64,000 nt of DNA, from assembly GCF_963855985.1 (NCBI RefSeq), contig NC_087100.1:2391001-2455000 (forward strand), in the 5' to 3' direction. Positions within the stretch are counted from its first letter, which is position 1. Each line of letters opens with the position of its first letter. The translations under genes were made by a program, and so were the position numbers. The notes under the pieces were generated by a model. That model saw only the letters and a program-made list of their open reading frames with translations, was not told where the DNA came from and did no database searches. The stretch is from Ostrinia nubilalis. Taxonomy: Eukaryota; Arthropoda; Insecta; Lepidoptera; Crambidae. Shown here piece after piece: positions 31,701-44,800 of this stretch.

Positions 31701-32394
31701 GAGATACTTTTTTCAAGATCATTTGTGTTTTTCTAGAACTAAGAAAACAGATCATTACATGGTTTAATTCCAGTAGCTGTTAAGCTTAAGATCCTGTCTT
31801 TAGCAAGAAAGTGTGGAACCTAGCCTTTGGCAAATTTAATCAGTCACATATTATACTACTCTCCGGAGGAAGCTCGTACATAAAATAATAATTATTGTGG
31901 TCTCGGTTCAATGGTGCGGCGGAGACTGGTCGCATGATGCATGGCGCATTGTGCGCGTCTGGGAGTGTCTGGTGCATATGCAACGATGCACTTAACATTT
32001 CATAGTTTAATTCGAAAGTTCCGCATTTCTTTAAGAACAGAATTGATTGGACTGGAAATAGGACAGAGAATATTTATGATGATGAAAATATCAGAATGGT
32101 CGGACAGTCAACTTTTCAATGATTTAGCAAAATGTTTTCTTTCCCAAAATTGATAACCTATTTCAATGACAAACCTACGTTCGTTAATTTCTGCTTTTAG
32201 AATTCAACTTCAGTATCTCATTGATCTCCAGAAGGCAATTACAGTCATGGATCATATTCCAGATAAAAGTTCTTCCATTTATATTACCTTCAGGTGCGAT
32301 TTTCCCACTTTATCTATCAGCCACTGATAGTTTGTGCCACGTGCCTAACTATACCAGATATAGCCCGTCTGCCTAGCCACTGCCATCGCCTTAT
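28796..32394. other. No assignable feature
   Basis: 3.6 kb of AT-rich sequence. Open frames up to 88 codons (31114-31380) show no domain. GATGATGATGAT at about 30941-30952 may be a retroposon tail. I see no host exon. Confidence 0.4.
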
Positions 32395-32480
32395 ATTTCT
32401 GATTCGATAGCAGAACCGTACGGCTAGCACGAAAAACGTTCGAGTTGGAATCGTTTGCGTATTCGAATCACCATCATAAG
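32395..32480 (+). repeat. SINE-like repeat, copy 2
   Basis: CGTACGGCTAGCACGAAAAA then TTCGAGTTGGAATCGTTTGC matches 9833-9870. Inverted relative to the neighbouring copy at 32.53-32.69 kb. Confidence 0.55.
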
Positions 32481-32529
32481 ATTTAGTTTGAAAACTACAA
32501 CAGCGTCCTTGTGAACTTGTCGTAAAGTG

Positions 32530-32692
32530 AACTTAGTATGAGAAATGGTTGCACGAAACTTATTTTGAGAATCAAAATTGTCACATTATCGTCTAATTTG
32601 AAGGTTGAGTATCGAATTTTGTCAAATACGCAAACGATTCGAAGACGAAAGTTGTTCATGCTAGAGGTACTGAGCATACCCTTTGCAGTATG
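32530..32692 (-). repeat. SINE-like repeat, copy 3 (inverted)
   Basis: The minus strand has CTCAGTACCTCTAGCATGAA, CAACTTTCGTCTTCGAATCG and TTTGCGTATTTGAC, the same block as at 9.8 and 32.4 kb, followed by ATTCGATACTCAACC. Together with the plus copy it forms an inverted pair separated by about 50-150 bases. Confidence 0.55.
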
Positions 32693-35021
32693 CAAAGTTG
32701 TTTACTTATCTTATTGTTAATCAATAGGCACAAGCTTCACCTGGACCTAGCCGAAGGAATTTTAACTACACAAGAACAAAACAGATGTTGCGCGTAATTA
32801 CGATTACCGAAGACTTACTGTATCTAATTTAAATATTAATAATTCATAGCTGAGCAATTGCGAAATTCACTGGTAGATATTTTTCCTATGCTTTCCGTAT
32901 AAGCTTAATGCATTCAGGCTACAATTTATTTGTTGGAGTTGCTTCACCTGGCTGTTGGAATTCTAAAACCTGGAAACTTTTTGTACTTAAACTTTCAGCA
33001 GATTTTCAGCTAGGTAAAGTACGAGTACCTACTGCTAATATTTCAAACCTTGATAAGCTTTACTTAGAAAGATGGTAAGAGATAAGAATCCATTTTCAAT
33101 AAATTCCCATAATACTCATAGTAAGAATTATGCCTGCTATTTTCGGTAAACTTCAGAATTTTAGATTGGGACTATTCTAAAATTGTGTCTGTACTTTCTT
33201 CTAAGTAGGTTGGTGCTTTTTAGCATCCAGTACTTATGTACGTACAACCAACCTATATTGTATTTATCTTGTACTATTACTGCAGACCAATAACCCATAC
33301 TGCCGCCGCCCTATCGATTAAAACATAGTAATTCGAATATTGATTTCAAAGCTTAATCATGATACTCGAACTGCATATTCATATCGTCTAGTCAAGTGCA
33401 AGCTTAATTTTTTAGCCGTTCGATTTAAAGCAGACTAGGCCACGGGCGAGCGCATCCAGACGTTATAAAAAGTTCGTTTTTGCTAAAAAAAAAAAACTAT
33501 TCCTGGCAATTAAAACGAACTCATATAAACAGTACCAAATGGAATAATTCAGTTGATTGCACATACAAATATCTTAAATCTCAATCGGCTTTTTTAAAGT
33601 TTCTGATAAGTGTTTTACACGCGATGATGGTAATGTCGTGCGCAACAATGTTGCAGTCGACGCAGCGGAGCGTGGTGCGGTAAAGACAAACGTTTTTACG
33701 GAGACGCCAGTTTAGACAATAGGGGACTTTGCGGAATGCCTGAGAATATTTTAAAAGGTGAAGAACGAGGACTTGTAGTTATTGTAATTGCCTGTATGCA
33801 GTAAGGACCCGGAATCTTTCAGATAAGTTGACAATTATCGTGCTTTAAATTCTTAAATCTAGCAAGCTTTAAAAACCATTTCCATCTAAAATTCGTTTGA
33901 TATCATACATTTTAGGCTTTGAATTCGGCTCTAAGATACGCAATTCTGAATGTAGGGACGTAGCAGATTAATAAATGCCATTTGCTCTAAGAATTCCGCA
34001 GAATGTACGCAGTGCACACCGGAGTTTTTGATTTACTCGTATCTTTCCGAGTTCCTAAAAATTGAGCGGGTAATTTCACGTATTGTCCAATGAAGTCCTT
34101 GTTGTCCCGCAACATGTATACAAGGACTGTTGGTTGATAATCACGCGATGAGCCTTAATGAGGGAAGAAACAAACCAGCCGGTTTATATAAATTGGATTA
34201 AAGGTCACCACAGCCTTAACTAGCCAACTTCCAGGCGATATATGTATATAGGTAACTGAAAAAATTAACTTATTTATAGCGGGTCTTGAAGTCATTAGGT
34301 TAATGTACTTACTAAAGAAGATACCAAAACAGTGCTACCTTTTTTCTTTGTACTTCGAACTACTGAGAAATATAACAAGCAATTACTGATTCTACGCATC
34401 ATAGGAATTCTTCTTAAACACATTGGCTTGATCAATTCCTGTCAGTGTGACATACTGATCAAGTCTGATACCAAGATTTGCACAGTAGGTTTCATTCCAT
34501 TATACAAATACCAAGAATGCTTAAGCTATCGATTACCATCACGCTTTTCCAAAAAATACTCTGGTACTCGATGGTTCCGTAAACATATACAAATATAAGA
34601 GAAATGCAATTACTCTTCCCGGTGTAATCAGACACATCAATGTCGACGTTCTGTAATCATTAAGCTTAAATAATAAATGAGCGTGTAGTACCCGAAATTC
34701 TTGGGTTCATTTTAAAATTTAAACGCGATCGAGAGCAAAGTCCGGATGAAAAATGCGTTGAGAACCTGTTGCGAGTAGTTGGAGTCTTATCGACCCCAAT
34801 GCTCGACGAAATTATGATGTTTATGGACAGCAGCATTGTCCTTTTATGTTTAATACTTGTTGGAGCTGAATCAGTTCGGAGAATTTTCGAAACCCCGAAG
34901 GCAGGTGGTTATTGTCTTGGAATTTCGATTCTGGGGCAAGTCAGCTGGAAAACGATACTTTTAATTTAGCTGGCGAGTTCTGGTGAGGTGATTTTTATTA
35001 ATTAATAAGTTTCATGCGAAT
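32693..35021. other. No assignable feature
   Basis: AT-rich; an A run at about 33486-33497; short open frames without motifs. Confidence 0.4.
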
Positions 35022-35168
35022 AGTTTCTTCTCAGCACCAGCTCATATGTTGTCCCGAAGTGGTGGTAGGGCAAGCTATATTTGGGACGTGTATAAGTGCC
35101 CTAGGGCACTTATATTTCCTTTCTAGAAAGGGCCTATGTACTGAATAAACTATTTGAATTTGAGTTGA
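35022..35168 (+). repeat. Retroposon 3' tail family, copy 3
   Basis: AGTTTCTTCTCAGCACCAGC, GTCCCGAAGTGGTGGTAGGG and TTTGGGACGTGTATAAGTGC, then GAATAAACTATTTGAATTTG. The most complete 3' end of this family apart from 63.8 kb. Confidence 0.7.
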
Positions 35169-36299
35169 GTTTTCAATCAGTCCCCCAAATCTAAAATGTA
35201 TTCTTGATTTGGCTGAAAAGTGTCTTGATGAGTGATTTTATTTTTACAGAAGAGTAGTTGATATTGGTGTCAATTAGACCCCCCAAATAATTGGGGGTTA
35301 ATGTAGTGATAGCGAGTAGCCGCTTATCAGTCGAAGCGACTTCATTACCTCGCATAAATCAACTTTTTTCACCGCCCAGAATCTTTTTGAGATATCCAGT
35401 CAGGTCGAAGTTGCCTCGAAAGGTTCGGGCAATCAGTGCGGGTCGGCGGCTTCTTACAATGTAGTTTTTTTCGTATGTTTAGTCTTGATTTTCTTTTGCA
35501 TATATAAATATGGTTCTTGTAAGTGAACCGTTATGAACTTAAATTACCCTGAAATATGTGAAAGCTGACTGAAATTTTTGGTATCACTGATGGCGCTAGT
35601 GATGGTATTTTTGTTCAATTTAATGAAAACGATTAGTGTGACGGCTACAAATTTTCTATCGATGCCAATCTTTACCGAAAATTTTTTTGGGTAATTAAAA
35701 TAAAATTACCTACCTATCTAAGTTCTCATGAACCTATTCGTAATGATATTCCACTCAGCTACTGGAAAGACTACAACCATACCTAATACCTACGCCAAAA
35801 GTAATTTAATTGAATAACAATAATAACCGATGCGATAAACACATAAACATATGTGTGCTTTCAACCAGCAAATAAATAAGACCCTTAATAAATACTGATA
35901 CAAATTGGCGACCTCAACACGCATGCATAAATGATAGACGATCTCCTGAAAGCAATTACGGCCGTCAAGGAATCGAAGTTCCAATCACCTGGCGTTATCA
36001 CAAAAATAATACAGTACCCACAAAAAAACACATGTGAACAACCGAAAGGAGCTATTGCAGTTTATTACGGTGCAAAGAGGCGATGCAAAAAGCACCAGCG
36101 GTCTCATTAAGCTAATATAAAGAAACGCGCTTGCACCTTCCTGGAAACTGCGTCCACAGAATATAGATGGCCGCAGACGGACGAATTTTAAACTGTATCA
36201 AAGTGGAGGAAATTTAACGGTGTGCCAAACAGAGCTGGGAGTTAGATGGAAATTTAAAATAAACAAAACTACGCTAAGACTTCTAGAACTACAGCACTT
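35169..36299. other. No assignable feature
   Basis: Contains a small perfect hairpin CCCCCAA-ATAA-TTGGGGG at about 35280-35298. No gene recognised. Confidence 0.4.
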
Positions 36300-36379
36300 A
36301 CCATCCTAGACTGCATCTTACTTAACACCAGGTGCGATTGCGGTCAAATACCTGCCTTGTCTGGCATTAAAAAAAAAAA
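36300..36379 (+). repeat. Retroposon 3' tail (SINE-type), copy 2
   Basis: ACCATCCTAGACTGCATCTT and GGTGCGATTGCGGTCAAATA, ending in an 11-A run. About 90 percent identical by eye to the 12.6-kb copy over the shared block. Confidence 0.65.
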
Positions 36380-36433
36380 GAAAACAACGAATTCAACCAA
36401 GAAGTAGTGCGGACCTCATCCAAATCGACTAAT

Positions 36434-36480
36434 CTGTAAATCATTGTGAGAGCTACGTATGTTCAGCAGTGGATGTAGCT
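36434..36480 (+). repeat. RTE-clade tail remnant
   Basis: GTATGTTCAGCAGTGGATGT preceded by ATCATTGTGAGAG is a short, diverged piece of the RTE C-terminal codons. Confidence 0.45.
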
Positions 36481-37120
36481 AAAAGAATGAAATATTGATG
36501 GACTCAATATAATTAAAGTAAGTGGTAACAGTGATTTCTTAAATAAAAAAAATTACAAACGTACCTACATGAATTTTATTAAGAAAACATAAACAAAAAA
36601 TGCATAACAGGTGATAAAGAGAGTAAGAAGGAAGGAGAGGTAGTCACCATCATAACATTTAATACAGACTATAAAATATAATTAATATAATTATGTACCT
36701 TACATGTTAGTGATTGGTGCACTGAAACTTTACTACTCTGTAACCGCGGCGCCCAAATTTATAACCCGGTAAAATCAAATAAACTGCACAACATATGCTG
36801 AGCCCGTATCACGTCCGACCAACGCCATTTGGTCTGGGGCAAATTGGCGATAATACCCCACAAAATGGCATTGGCAGTGAACCTGCGGCTTCCACTCATT
36901 TTGTGTGTACACTGTGATTTATTCGCTTTATACGAGGACTGAGAAGGCGCGGCGTTCCTTGTGGATATGCAAAAACGTTCGCAATAATGGAGACGTAATG
37001 TAAATATCATTGGATTGCAATTTGTTTCAGATTTTTTGTGCAACCACAATGTGTAGACAAAAATGACATCATCAAGAAAGGTTTGCGTGCACCCGTAAAT
37101 GTATGTGTTACTTTTGTCAT
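36481..37120. other. No assignable feature
   Basis: AT-rich; overlapping minus-strand frames of about 90-118 codons show no domain. Confidence 0.4.
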
Positions 37121-37123
37121 ATT

Positions 37124-37395
37124 AGAAAGAAAGAAAGAAAGAAAGAAACATTTATTGCCATGGACATCACAAAAGACAAAAGAGGTAAAATGAAAAAAAA
37201 AGCAAATAAGACAGAGGTGACATAAAACATACAATGAATGAATGAATAAACTAAGCAGTGCCACCCTGTCGCACAGCGATGCCCATCGCAATGGGACCCC
37301 ACTCAGCATATGCCGTGGCCCCCGGTGAGGGAAGCCACGACGCTGGTTTTCAGTGTGCCCCATGCCGAGTGAGGGTCACGGACACTAACCTATAC
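37124..37395 (-). repeat. LINE 3' UTR with (TTTC)6 terminal microsatellite
   Basis: On the minus strand AATAAA (37151-37156) is followed by TG and six TTTC units (plus-strand GAAA run 37125-37148). Upstream lies a GC-rich 3' UTR with TGCTGAGTGGGGTCCCATTG. The AATAAA-plus-tetranucleotide end mirrors the CR1-like element at 18.74 kb. No polymerase codons remain. Confidence 0.65.
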
Positions 37396-40085
37396 TGCAT
37401 AAAATATACATACATAAATAATAATAATAGTGCTAGTATTAAAACTAGCTTCGTCAATAGTATTTCATAAAATGTCTAAACTAGATTCTGCGATAGAATT
37501 TTCAATTATTAGTGCTTCTTTTGGCTCAAAAGTCTGCCATCGTCAAGAAATGTTTAAGATTGTAGAGCATACTGGCTAAAGAAATTGATATTATTTTATA
37601 ATCAGCTTTGCAGTACTTACAGCGCATTAATTGTAAAAAAAAACTCCTGACAATTGCAACGTTGACATACGCGGCTCCTTTAATTAACCGAAAAATCTTT
37701 TTCATTCCCGAAACTTTCCCACGAACCTGCGCCGGCGCACCGGCTCACGCTTCACCGAATTTTAACGATTTCCATCATTGGACAAGTCGGTGATCCAATT
37801 AATAATAATGCTCGCGGCAAAAACAACGTTACGACGTGCGATTTTCGTCCCGAAATCAGCCCAAATTCTTGTGCAGGCGCAGGTTCAACGGCCTGAGAAC
37901 TGGTTCAAAATTATTTGGCCAAAAAAGCCCTTGCCCGGGACGGTAAGGGTTAGGTATGCGTTTGCTCTGTGGTTATAGCCCGAGATTCGGACATGCAGCG
38001 CCGCAGGACACTCGCGAGATGCGCAGATAACGGACATAGATGCGTGCGCTGATTTTTTCGGACTCGAAAATTAAAGCTCAAGGAAGTAAAGATTTATAAA
38101 CACAATTTTTTGGAGTTATTGACCCGAGATTTGTATTTCAGGGAATCCACGTTCTGTTTACGTTGTTATTTTCATGATTACGTAAATGATAAAGCGGTTT
38201 AGTGCGAGTTATAGACTCGTGGGTGTATTTTTCACGCACTCATTCGTCGTTAATAATTTCAGATATGTATTAAAAAAACTTAAAACTAATATTTTCTTCC
38301 ATTTCTTTCTCGGTCAGATCAGTGAGCAGTGACAGACAGTCTGGCATCAGGAATGACAGGTTCTTAAGTTTAACGACATTATATTAAATAATTATGAATT
38401 CATATCTAGGTAGGTCTTGGACAAGATCATTTAATGTCCATGTGCCATTTCCATTTTTATAAGATTTTTACAATTTTGCTGTAAAACATTTTAAAGGTCG
38501 CGCATTAACACTTTTTATATAAAAACTTTGGGTTGAACATCAGTTTGATAACACACCCGTGCCTTGTAATGTACCTGTAGGCGATTTTCTATTTATATCC
38601 CCTGTAAATAATAATGTAAAAAATGTACAGTCGACAGCACATAAGACTACTAATTCGTTGCAAAATAGCACCTTTTAAAAGTACGTAAGATCCACATGAA
38701 GTTCTTTCGTTTGTACACAACACACCTGCAGTTTGATCAGAAACTTATGAAAAATGGTGAATTTTCTTAAAAGCTGTGGTCGCGCGCCACCCAAGTCGCG
38801 GCAAATTGCCAGATATAATCAGGCCGCTTTACAAATTATAATGTAATTATAATTTTTAATGCAATATTTAATGTGTTCGAGGGTTGTGAATGTTGTAAGT
38901 GCGCCCATTAAGTAAGTCATTGACTCGAAAACAAAAGCACCTCGCAACTTTGATAATGTTTATCTTTTGTTTTTCTTTTTAAATATCATGTCAGTGACAA
39001 AATTTGGAATCGATTTTTAAATTCATTTAAAAACAGTTTCGGTAATTTTGTTTTATGCCAGTATGAGATCATCGAACTTTCTCGATTAGTTGTGATTCTA
39101 ACTCCGATCGACGTTTGATCGATTAGATTTATCTAGATCAAAATGTGCCATTGTTCATATGTAAATTCAACTGCTTAGAACTAAGCCCAGCCTGTCACTA
39201 TGAGGTCGTTTTATATTTCATTGATATAATATCGTCATTATCCAAATTCTCAGAATGTGTAAGATTATTAGGTTAATAATCACCGCAATTACACAATTAA
39301 CCTTTTCAATCATTAACATTTCAAAAATGATTACATTTTACGAGCAATCTATCATTGATATGCCATTAATGAATTCACAATTTTGGCATCGGACTTTAGT
39401 TTTATGATTATGCATTTAGTTATCATTGCCGTTTCTCCAGTACCTAAACTAAAATTTGGTATATTATTGATATTAATATTGTTATTAATAAGATCTCAAT
39501 AATATGACACCACAAGAATATGAGCCAGACAAGAGCCTATTATGACTAATTTGTACACTAGACCACAAAAGCGTCATAGGCAATGTTATATCTCTAATTC
39601 TAAATTCTAATACATATCTAAATATTAATAACTCAAATAATAGAATTTGTCGTCATACTACTTAATTTGTTCTGAGATAATAACTTCAGCACCTCAATCT
39701 GCCACAAAATGATTCGTCAACAGATTTTAAACCTTAAACCAAAACCCTAAAGTTTAAAATCCAAATGCCCCGTTCTCCATTTATTAGGTTGCCTACAAAA
39801 TCACCGCGCGTCTCACTGGCAACCTCAACAAGCTTGCTATACGATCCAGTCAATATGGAAAGCGATCCCGCGGTGATCCTAAGCAGAAATGAATTGTTAG
39901 AGCAAATATGTAAATTGTTTGCGGTGGCCGACCGCACGCGTGGGGTTGCCAGGGTTTGGAAACGAGGAAGGATTTAACCGCATGTTTTGTAAGTAAGCAA
40001 GACAATACAGCTGTTACATTGCAGGGTTAAGTTTAGTAATTTTAACTGGTGGTTAGTTAACTATGCGAAATGCTTCAGATTGTTC
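37396..40085. other. No assignable feature
   Basis: A GC-richer patch at about 37720-38060 and another at about 39800-39980 interrupt AT-rich DNA. The frame at 39765-39977 has no recognisable domain. Confidence 0.35.
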
Positions 40086-40146
40086 TTTCATTGCCACAGG
40101 CAGGACATCCATTTTTGCTCCCCCAATGATTTCCACATCGCCCGGA
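40086..40146 (-). repeat. RTE-clade tail remnant
   Basis: GGCAGGACATCCA and CTCCCCCAATGATTTCCACA match the RTE 3' end with an internal deletion. Confidence 0.5.
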
Positions 40147-40693
40147 TTTTCTTGTACATATTCCTTTTCATCACATAATCCATTAAAATAGGAACGATTA
40201 CAAAATTATTTTTAATCTTTGTGTCTCTTGGAAATTGAATACAGAACCTTCTAATTGCATAGGTAGGTATCTATCATTTACACGCAAAAATTAAACCGAA
40301 ATTGAGTGTTGACTGACACCATTAAAACCAATATATAATTCCAAGACACAACTCTTTGCGTTTGACGTTTTGACAGTTTATAAAACTATTTGAACTGACT
40401 TGAATGTGGTGTCAAGCACCCTATTGTGTCCTTTTCATCTCAAATGCCTGGTCACCCTACCCTGGCATGGGAACATTTGCGCCACTGGGTGCTGATGGCG
40501 CAGTATCGCTTCACTTCCTTGTTTTATCAATCTTGTGGTCACTGTTTTTGTGATATCAACTGTATGTTGAAACTAATGCCAAAGTTACAAGTTTGTTATG
40601 TTTTCACGCCTGAAACGCTGGACTAGTTTGGGGGAATTTTGGTATAGAGATAGGTGATATTTAAGAGATCTTATTTTCGTATCGACAATAAAG
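40147..40693. other. No assignable feature
   Basis: Nothing recognised. Confidence 0.4.
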
Positions 40694-40908
40694 CTACACA
40701 GTGTCAGTCCAAAACTCCGCCACAAGAGTGGCGTTGTCAGTAGCACTCATCAAATCTTCCTGAGTGCAGTTGCTTGGGCACTCAGGGCACGACATCAGGT
40801 GCTTCATCGACTGGGGAACAAAACCGCACCTGCACTCCATGTTTAAGCCATCCAAGAATCCCCACCTGACCAGATTGTCCTTACAACGGCCAACCTGCGT
40901 CGTTAAGA
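40694..40908 (-). pseudogene. LINE ORF2 C-terminal fragment with zinc knuckle
   Basis: Minus strand: TTQVGRCKDNLVRWGFLDG, then C-x-C-x8-H-x3-C within ECRCGFVPQSMKHLMSC, and a tail ending EFWTDTV with stop at 40694-40696. This fits the cysteine-histidine knuckle near the end of LINE polymerases. 5'-truncated; the frame upstream (to 41008) diverges into unrelated AT-rich sequence. A second copy of the last codons lies at 4.4 kb. Confidence 0.65.
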
Positions 40909-41363
40909 GATGATGATAGATAGATGGGATTTTGGAGAAAGACGTATATAAATCTTTAATTAGGTGATAATCGTAAATAATATGGATGAATGTTTGTATA
41001 CAATGCAATTACTTCTCAAGTCTGATGAAAATTATCTCTAAATGGAAAAAAAAAATGTGTTTCTGTATAGTTTAGATTCTATTGCGCAATTGCTTATTAT
41101 GTAACTAATATCTAAAGAGACTATACAATTTACGTCAACGATTTTAATTATTTAATGACATTTACACTTTAATACTCTTTTAGTTACGCAATTAGATAAG
41201 CGAGTGTTATTTGAAAATTAGAAATTAAACTAATTTATACAAGAATTGATAGAGGTATTATGTCTGTTTAATTAACACAACCATTACTTGCAGTTATTTT
41301 TGGATACCTATCTATTGTATAAACAAAACTAAGCTAACTTTTGACTCCAAAAATATAACATTT
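40909..41363. other. No assignable feature
   Basis: AT-rich sequence between two LINE fragments. Confidence 0.4.
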
Positions 41364-41842
41364 GATGATGATGATCCATCCGACCGATTTCGGTCATGGC
41401 GACCACTCCGACTCCTAGCTGTCTTGGCGGCGCTGGTGTGCCCGAAGATGGCTTACGTAGCCTATTTTCGCGGTAAAATCCCTCGCGCATTGAGGGCATC
41501 TGAGCACGCCGCCAACATAGTTATAGTGAATGGCGGCAGATGGACGGGCCTTCAAGTCATCGCGCTTCGCGTCGAGTTCAGTCGTACGCTGCACCTCGAA
41601 CTCGTGGACTTGCCTTTTCACAATCCCCGCCATTCTGGACGCTGTGCTGCCAAACCTTCCCACTGAGAGGGCTCAATGTTGCATCTTTTCATGTGCCGCT
41701 TCTGTACATCTTTGTACCTGAGGAGTTGACCGCCATGTTTCCGCTTACCCTCCTCAAGTTCAGAGTAGAAGATGCGCTTCGCCACTCTCACCTCCGTCAT
41801 ACGTGATACGTGACCACACCATCGAAGTTGGCGACGCATTAT
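41364..41842 (-). pseudogene. LINE ORF2 C-terminus with C2H2 motif, frameshifted
   Basis: From 41839 down, the minus strand encodes [20 protein letters not shown], then [20 protein letters not shown] and [14 protein letters not shown], then stops. The sense continues in another frame from about 41663: [20 protein letters not shown] and, at the end, CPQCARDFTAKIGYVSHLRAH (C-x2-C...H-x3-H). Joined in concept, these are the familiar end of an RT-encoding LINE common in animals, broken by a frameshift near 41620-41660. The 3' end is an ATC-repeat tail (41364-41376). The exact clade is uncertain. Confidence 0.75.
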
Positions 41843-44800
41843 ATCAAAAGATAATGTTTTGATAAATTATAGAGTCGTGGGGTGAAACTAATTTCTTAAT
41901 CATAGTATTAGTACTATATCTAACGTTTTATCTTTGTGCTGGCATTATTAGTAATCATTCGTAATAATCCTGGAAATTCTGCGGTTTGGGCGCGCCGATT
42001 TGATAAGGGTAATACTAAAAATTGTCTAGTTAAAGCTAAGATTGTCATTGTATGGGTATTTCCCGGTTGACCTATTTGAGATACAGGGCGTTCATTGATG
42101 TTGTGAACTCTTTCGAACACAATGTTGTCGTCTATGTATTTGATTGTCGGTTTAGGCCTACCTGTCGCCTTCTATTCGGTTGGCGTTGGTAGTCTCGAAT
42201 ATGGCTCAATCTTGATGGTGAATTCCTTACATAATGAGAAGATGGTAGCATAAGTACTCGCACCATTTTAGCCGAATCAATTGAAAAACTATGATTAAAA
42301 CTTAAATTAAATTCTTTACCTTGTTAACGCAAGGGTGCAGTCTTTTCGACTATAATAATTGGTGTATTTTTGGCACTCCATTATTAGGGTCTCATTTTGA
42401 CAAGTGCGTATTATTTTAATCACGGAGAAGCAGATCGTTGTGACATGACAGTTGGTATTACGATCACGTCACAGCATCGGAATTTTATTAAAAATCCGAG
42501 TCAAAATTCGTCTGATAATAATGATAGCAGTCAGGACCGGTTGAATCGCAGTCGACTGGTTCGCGTGAATGAGCAAGCGCAGGGCCCTACTACGCAACGC
42601 GATTTTCTTCTTTCCACTTCTATCTATCCCTCTCGAACATGACAATTTTTCAAGGTAAGTGAGCGAGACGAATGAAATCGAAAATGAAAACATCGTTTTC
42701 CGTGGTAGAGTCTCGAGGGTGCGCGATCGAATATGCGGAGTATTAAACACGTTATTATATTGTAATTCGGGTACAGAGTAACTTGGGGTTAAGTTACTTT
42801 AATTAGCGGTATTTAATACTTTCATTATTAATTTCCATCTTGTTGGAGGATGAATCGCAATAACATAAACAAGTTGCTGCTGTCACGTTAAAAAATGATG
42901 ACGTGTCCTTTTAAATTGCCCGCTACCGCAGTTACAATCGCGTACGTAATATTTACAATCCCATTCATGATTCGCAAAGCGTTTTAGCCAGTGGCTAAAA
43001 TGTTCGGAGGTATAATCAAAATAAAGCTTTTTCTGTCTGTCGACACTACTCTGTTAGCCCGCGGGAGGCTCATTTGATCTGGAGCGGTGTATTCGTGGTT
43101 TTTTTGGCGCGTACGAGTTGCGGGTAGGTGGGCACCCGCGACGACAGAGACTTACAGTCAAATGAAGAGATGTGAATGTTTTATTTTTATTTTATTTCGG
43201 ATTTAATTAAAAAATTTACGCGGTTTGCTTTGGCTGCGGCCACACGATGCGCTGTGAGTGAGACAGTGGGGATGATTTTTTCTAAAGAAATTATACAGCT
43301 TCTCCATATAAAGACATTGTAGGGAAAAATACTGCCCAAGAAACTATAGTTTAGTTATTATAGATTTTATGATCTCGGCTTCCATCGCGACATCGTTGAT
43401 ACAACGCCTAACGTGGCCTTAGAGTCAACAGAAGCCGGGTAGAGCAAAACATTTTCTCCAAATAGCCACATTTTCATATAAGGTCAATTTATGCGGCTTA
43501 TGCCTCTACATTGTCTAGTTTAAGAGCGCAATAAATATTTGACGATATCGCTTCCAGTGACGGCCAGCGCCGACCCTTCTACATTATGCACTTTGCAATT
43601 TTGTACTGCACGTAATTGCACAGCGTTTTCCACTCAAATTTTTATGTTAAGTAGTTAATGCTTTCTTAAAATAATGAGTGCTCAGTAATTGGCCGGTGGA
43701 ATGGGGGAAATCGGCTGATACTTATCACAGATTTATACTTGAGCGCACGAAGTGTCGCATGACTCGAAAATTAAAGAATTTCTATTCAAAGTGGATACTT
43801 CGGGTCGTATTCGTTCTATTGGATAATTGAGAAAACGAAGCAAATGTCGGAAATAATTTGCAATGAAATATTTTTATTGGGTTGCATTTGGGGAATTACG
43901 TCTGCTGCCGCATGAGAAATTGCAATCAACTGATTTATTTTGTAGAAACTGGAATAACATGCAAACGAGTTACACTTAAAAAATTGGAATGAGTCAACTC
44001 ATTAATGGCTCCTACTTTGTTTCTGTCAGTTTGCCTTTTTTTAACAAATAATATATTCAATTTGAGTCTTTTTAGAAAAGGTCATCCTTTTATTTCCTTT
44101 TTACTACATATTGCGCTTTTCTTTTACAAAGTACTCGTATACTTATGTGAAGACTGACTCAACAATCGAATTTACAGATTACACCTTGCCAATAAAAAAT
44201 ATAACGCGTGCATCAACATGTACAGCCCACAGCAGAACAGACTACACATTTTTGTTGCAAATTAACATCTATTACATCTGCATAAGATGCTCAGTGTGTA
44301 AGGTGCTTGATGAGCCGTAGTACTCTACTTTAAACCAAGCGCCGACCGGTCCCATCGCCCGCGGAACGCATTTCGCTGAAGAAAACGCTCTGTTTAACTA
44401 AATTGCTACGAAGAAAATTAATTAATGCCCAATAACACAGGAAATACCCTTTTCGTGTTTCGCTTTAATTTGGAAGGGGCGTTTGGTGGATAAATATCGA
44501 GGTAATTGTACGCCGGAGCCATACGTGGACTTATACCCGAGTTTCGGACACCAGCACGACGATTAAGTAATTTTGGAAATTTGGAACTCATATTTTGGGG
44601 ACTGCTTTAATTTTCCGAAAAATTACGGCTGAGTTAGTGTTTTGGGTAGGTGTAACAAATTGTAACGAAGGCAACAAAGTATGATATGATCAGAATATAA
44701 TTTATAACTAAGCCTTTGAACACATTATATAAAAAAATACTAAAGTTAGGTAGGTACTTCAAACTAACTTTCAATCAACTGCTCAACGTCTTATACAATA

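Noticed and set aside
37007..37363. 118-codon minus-strand frame
   Set aside because: It runs through a LINE 3' UTR and its TTTC microsatellite tail; translation is low-complexity.
39765..39977. Protein-like 70-codon frame in a GC-richer patch
   Set aside because: No family recognised and an equally long frame runs antisense across it; not enough to call an exon.
42640..42665. Perfect splice-donor-like CAAGGTAAGT after a 5'UTR-like GC-richer stretch
   Set aside because: No coding sequence, promoter or matching acceptor seen; such matches occur by chance in 64 kb.
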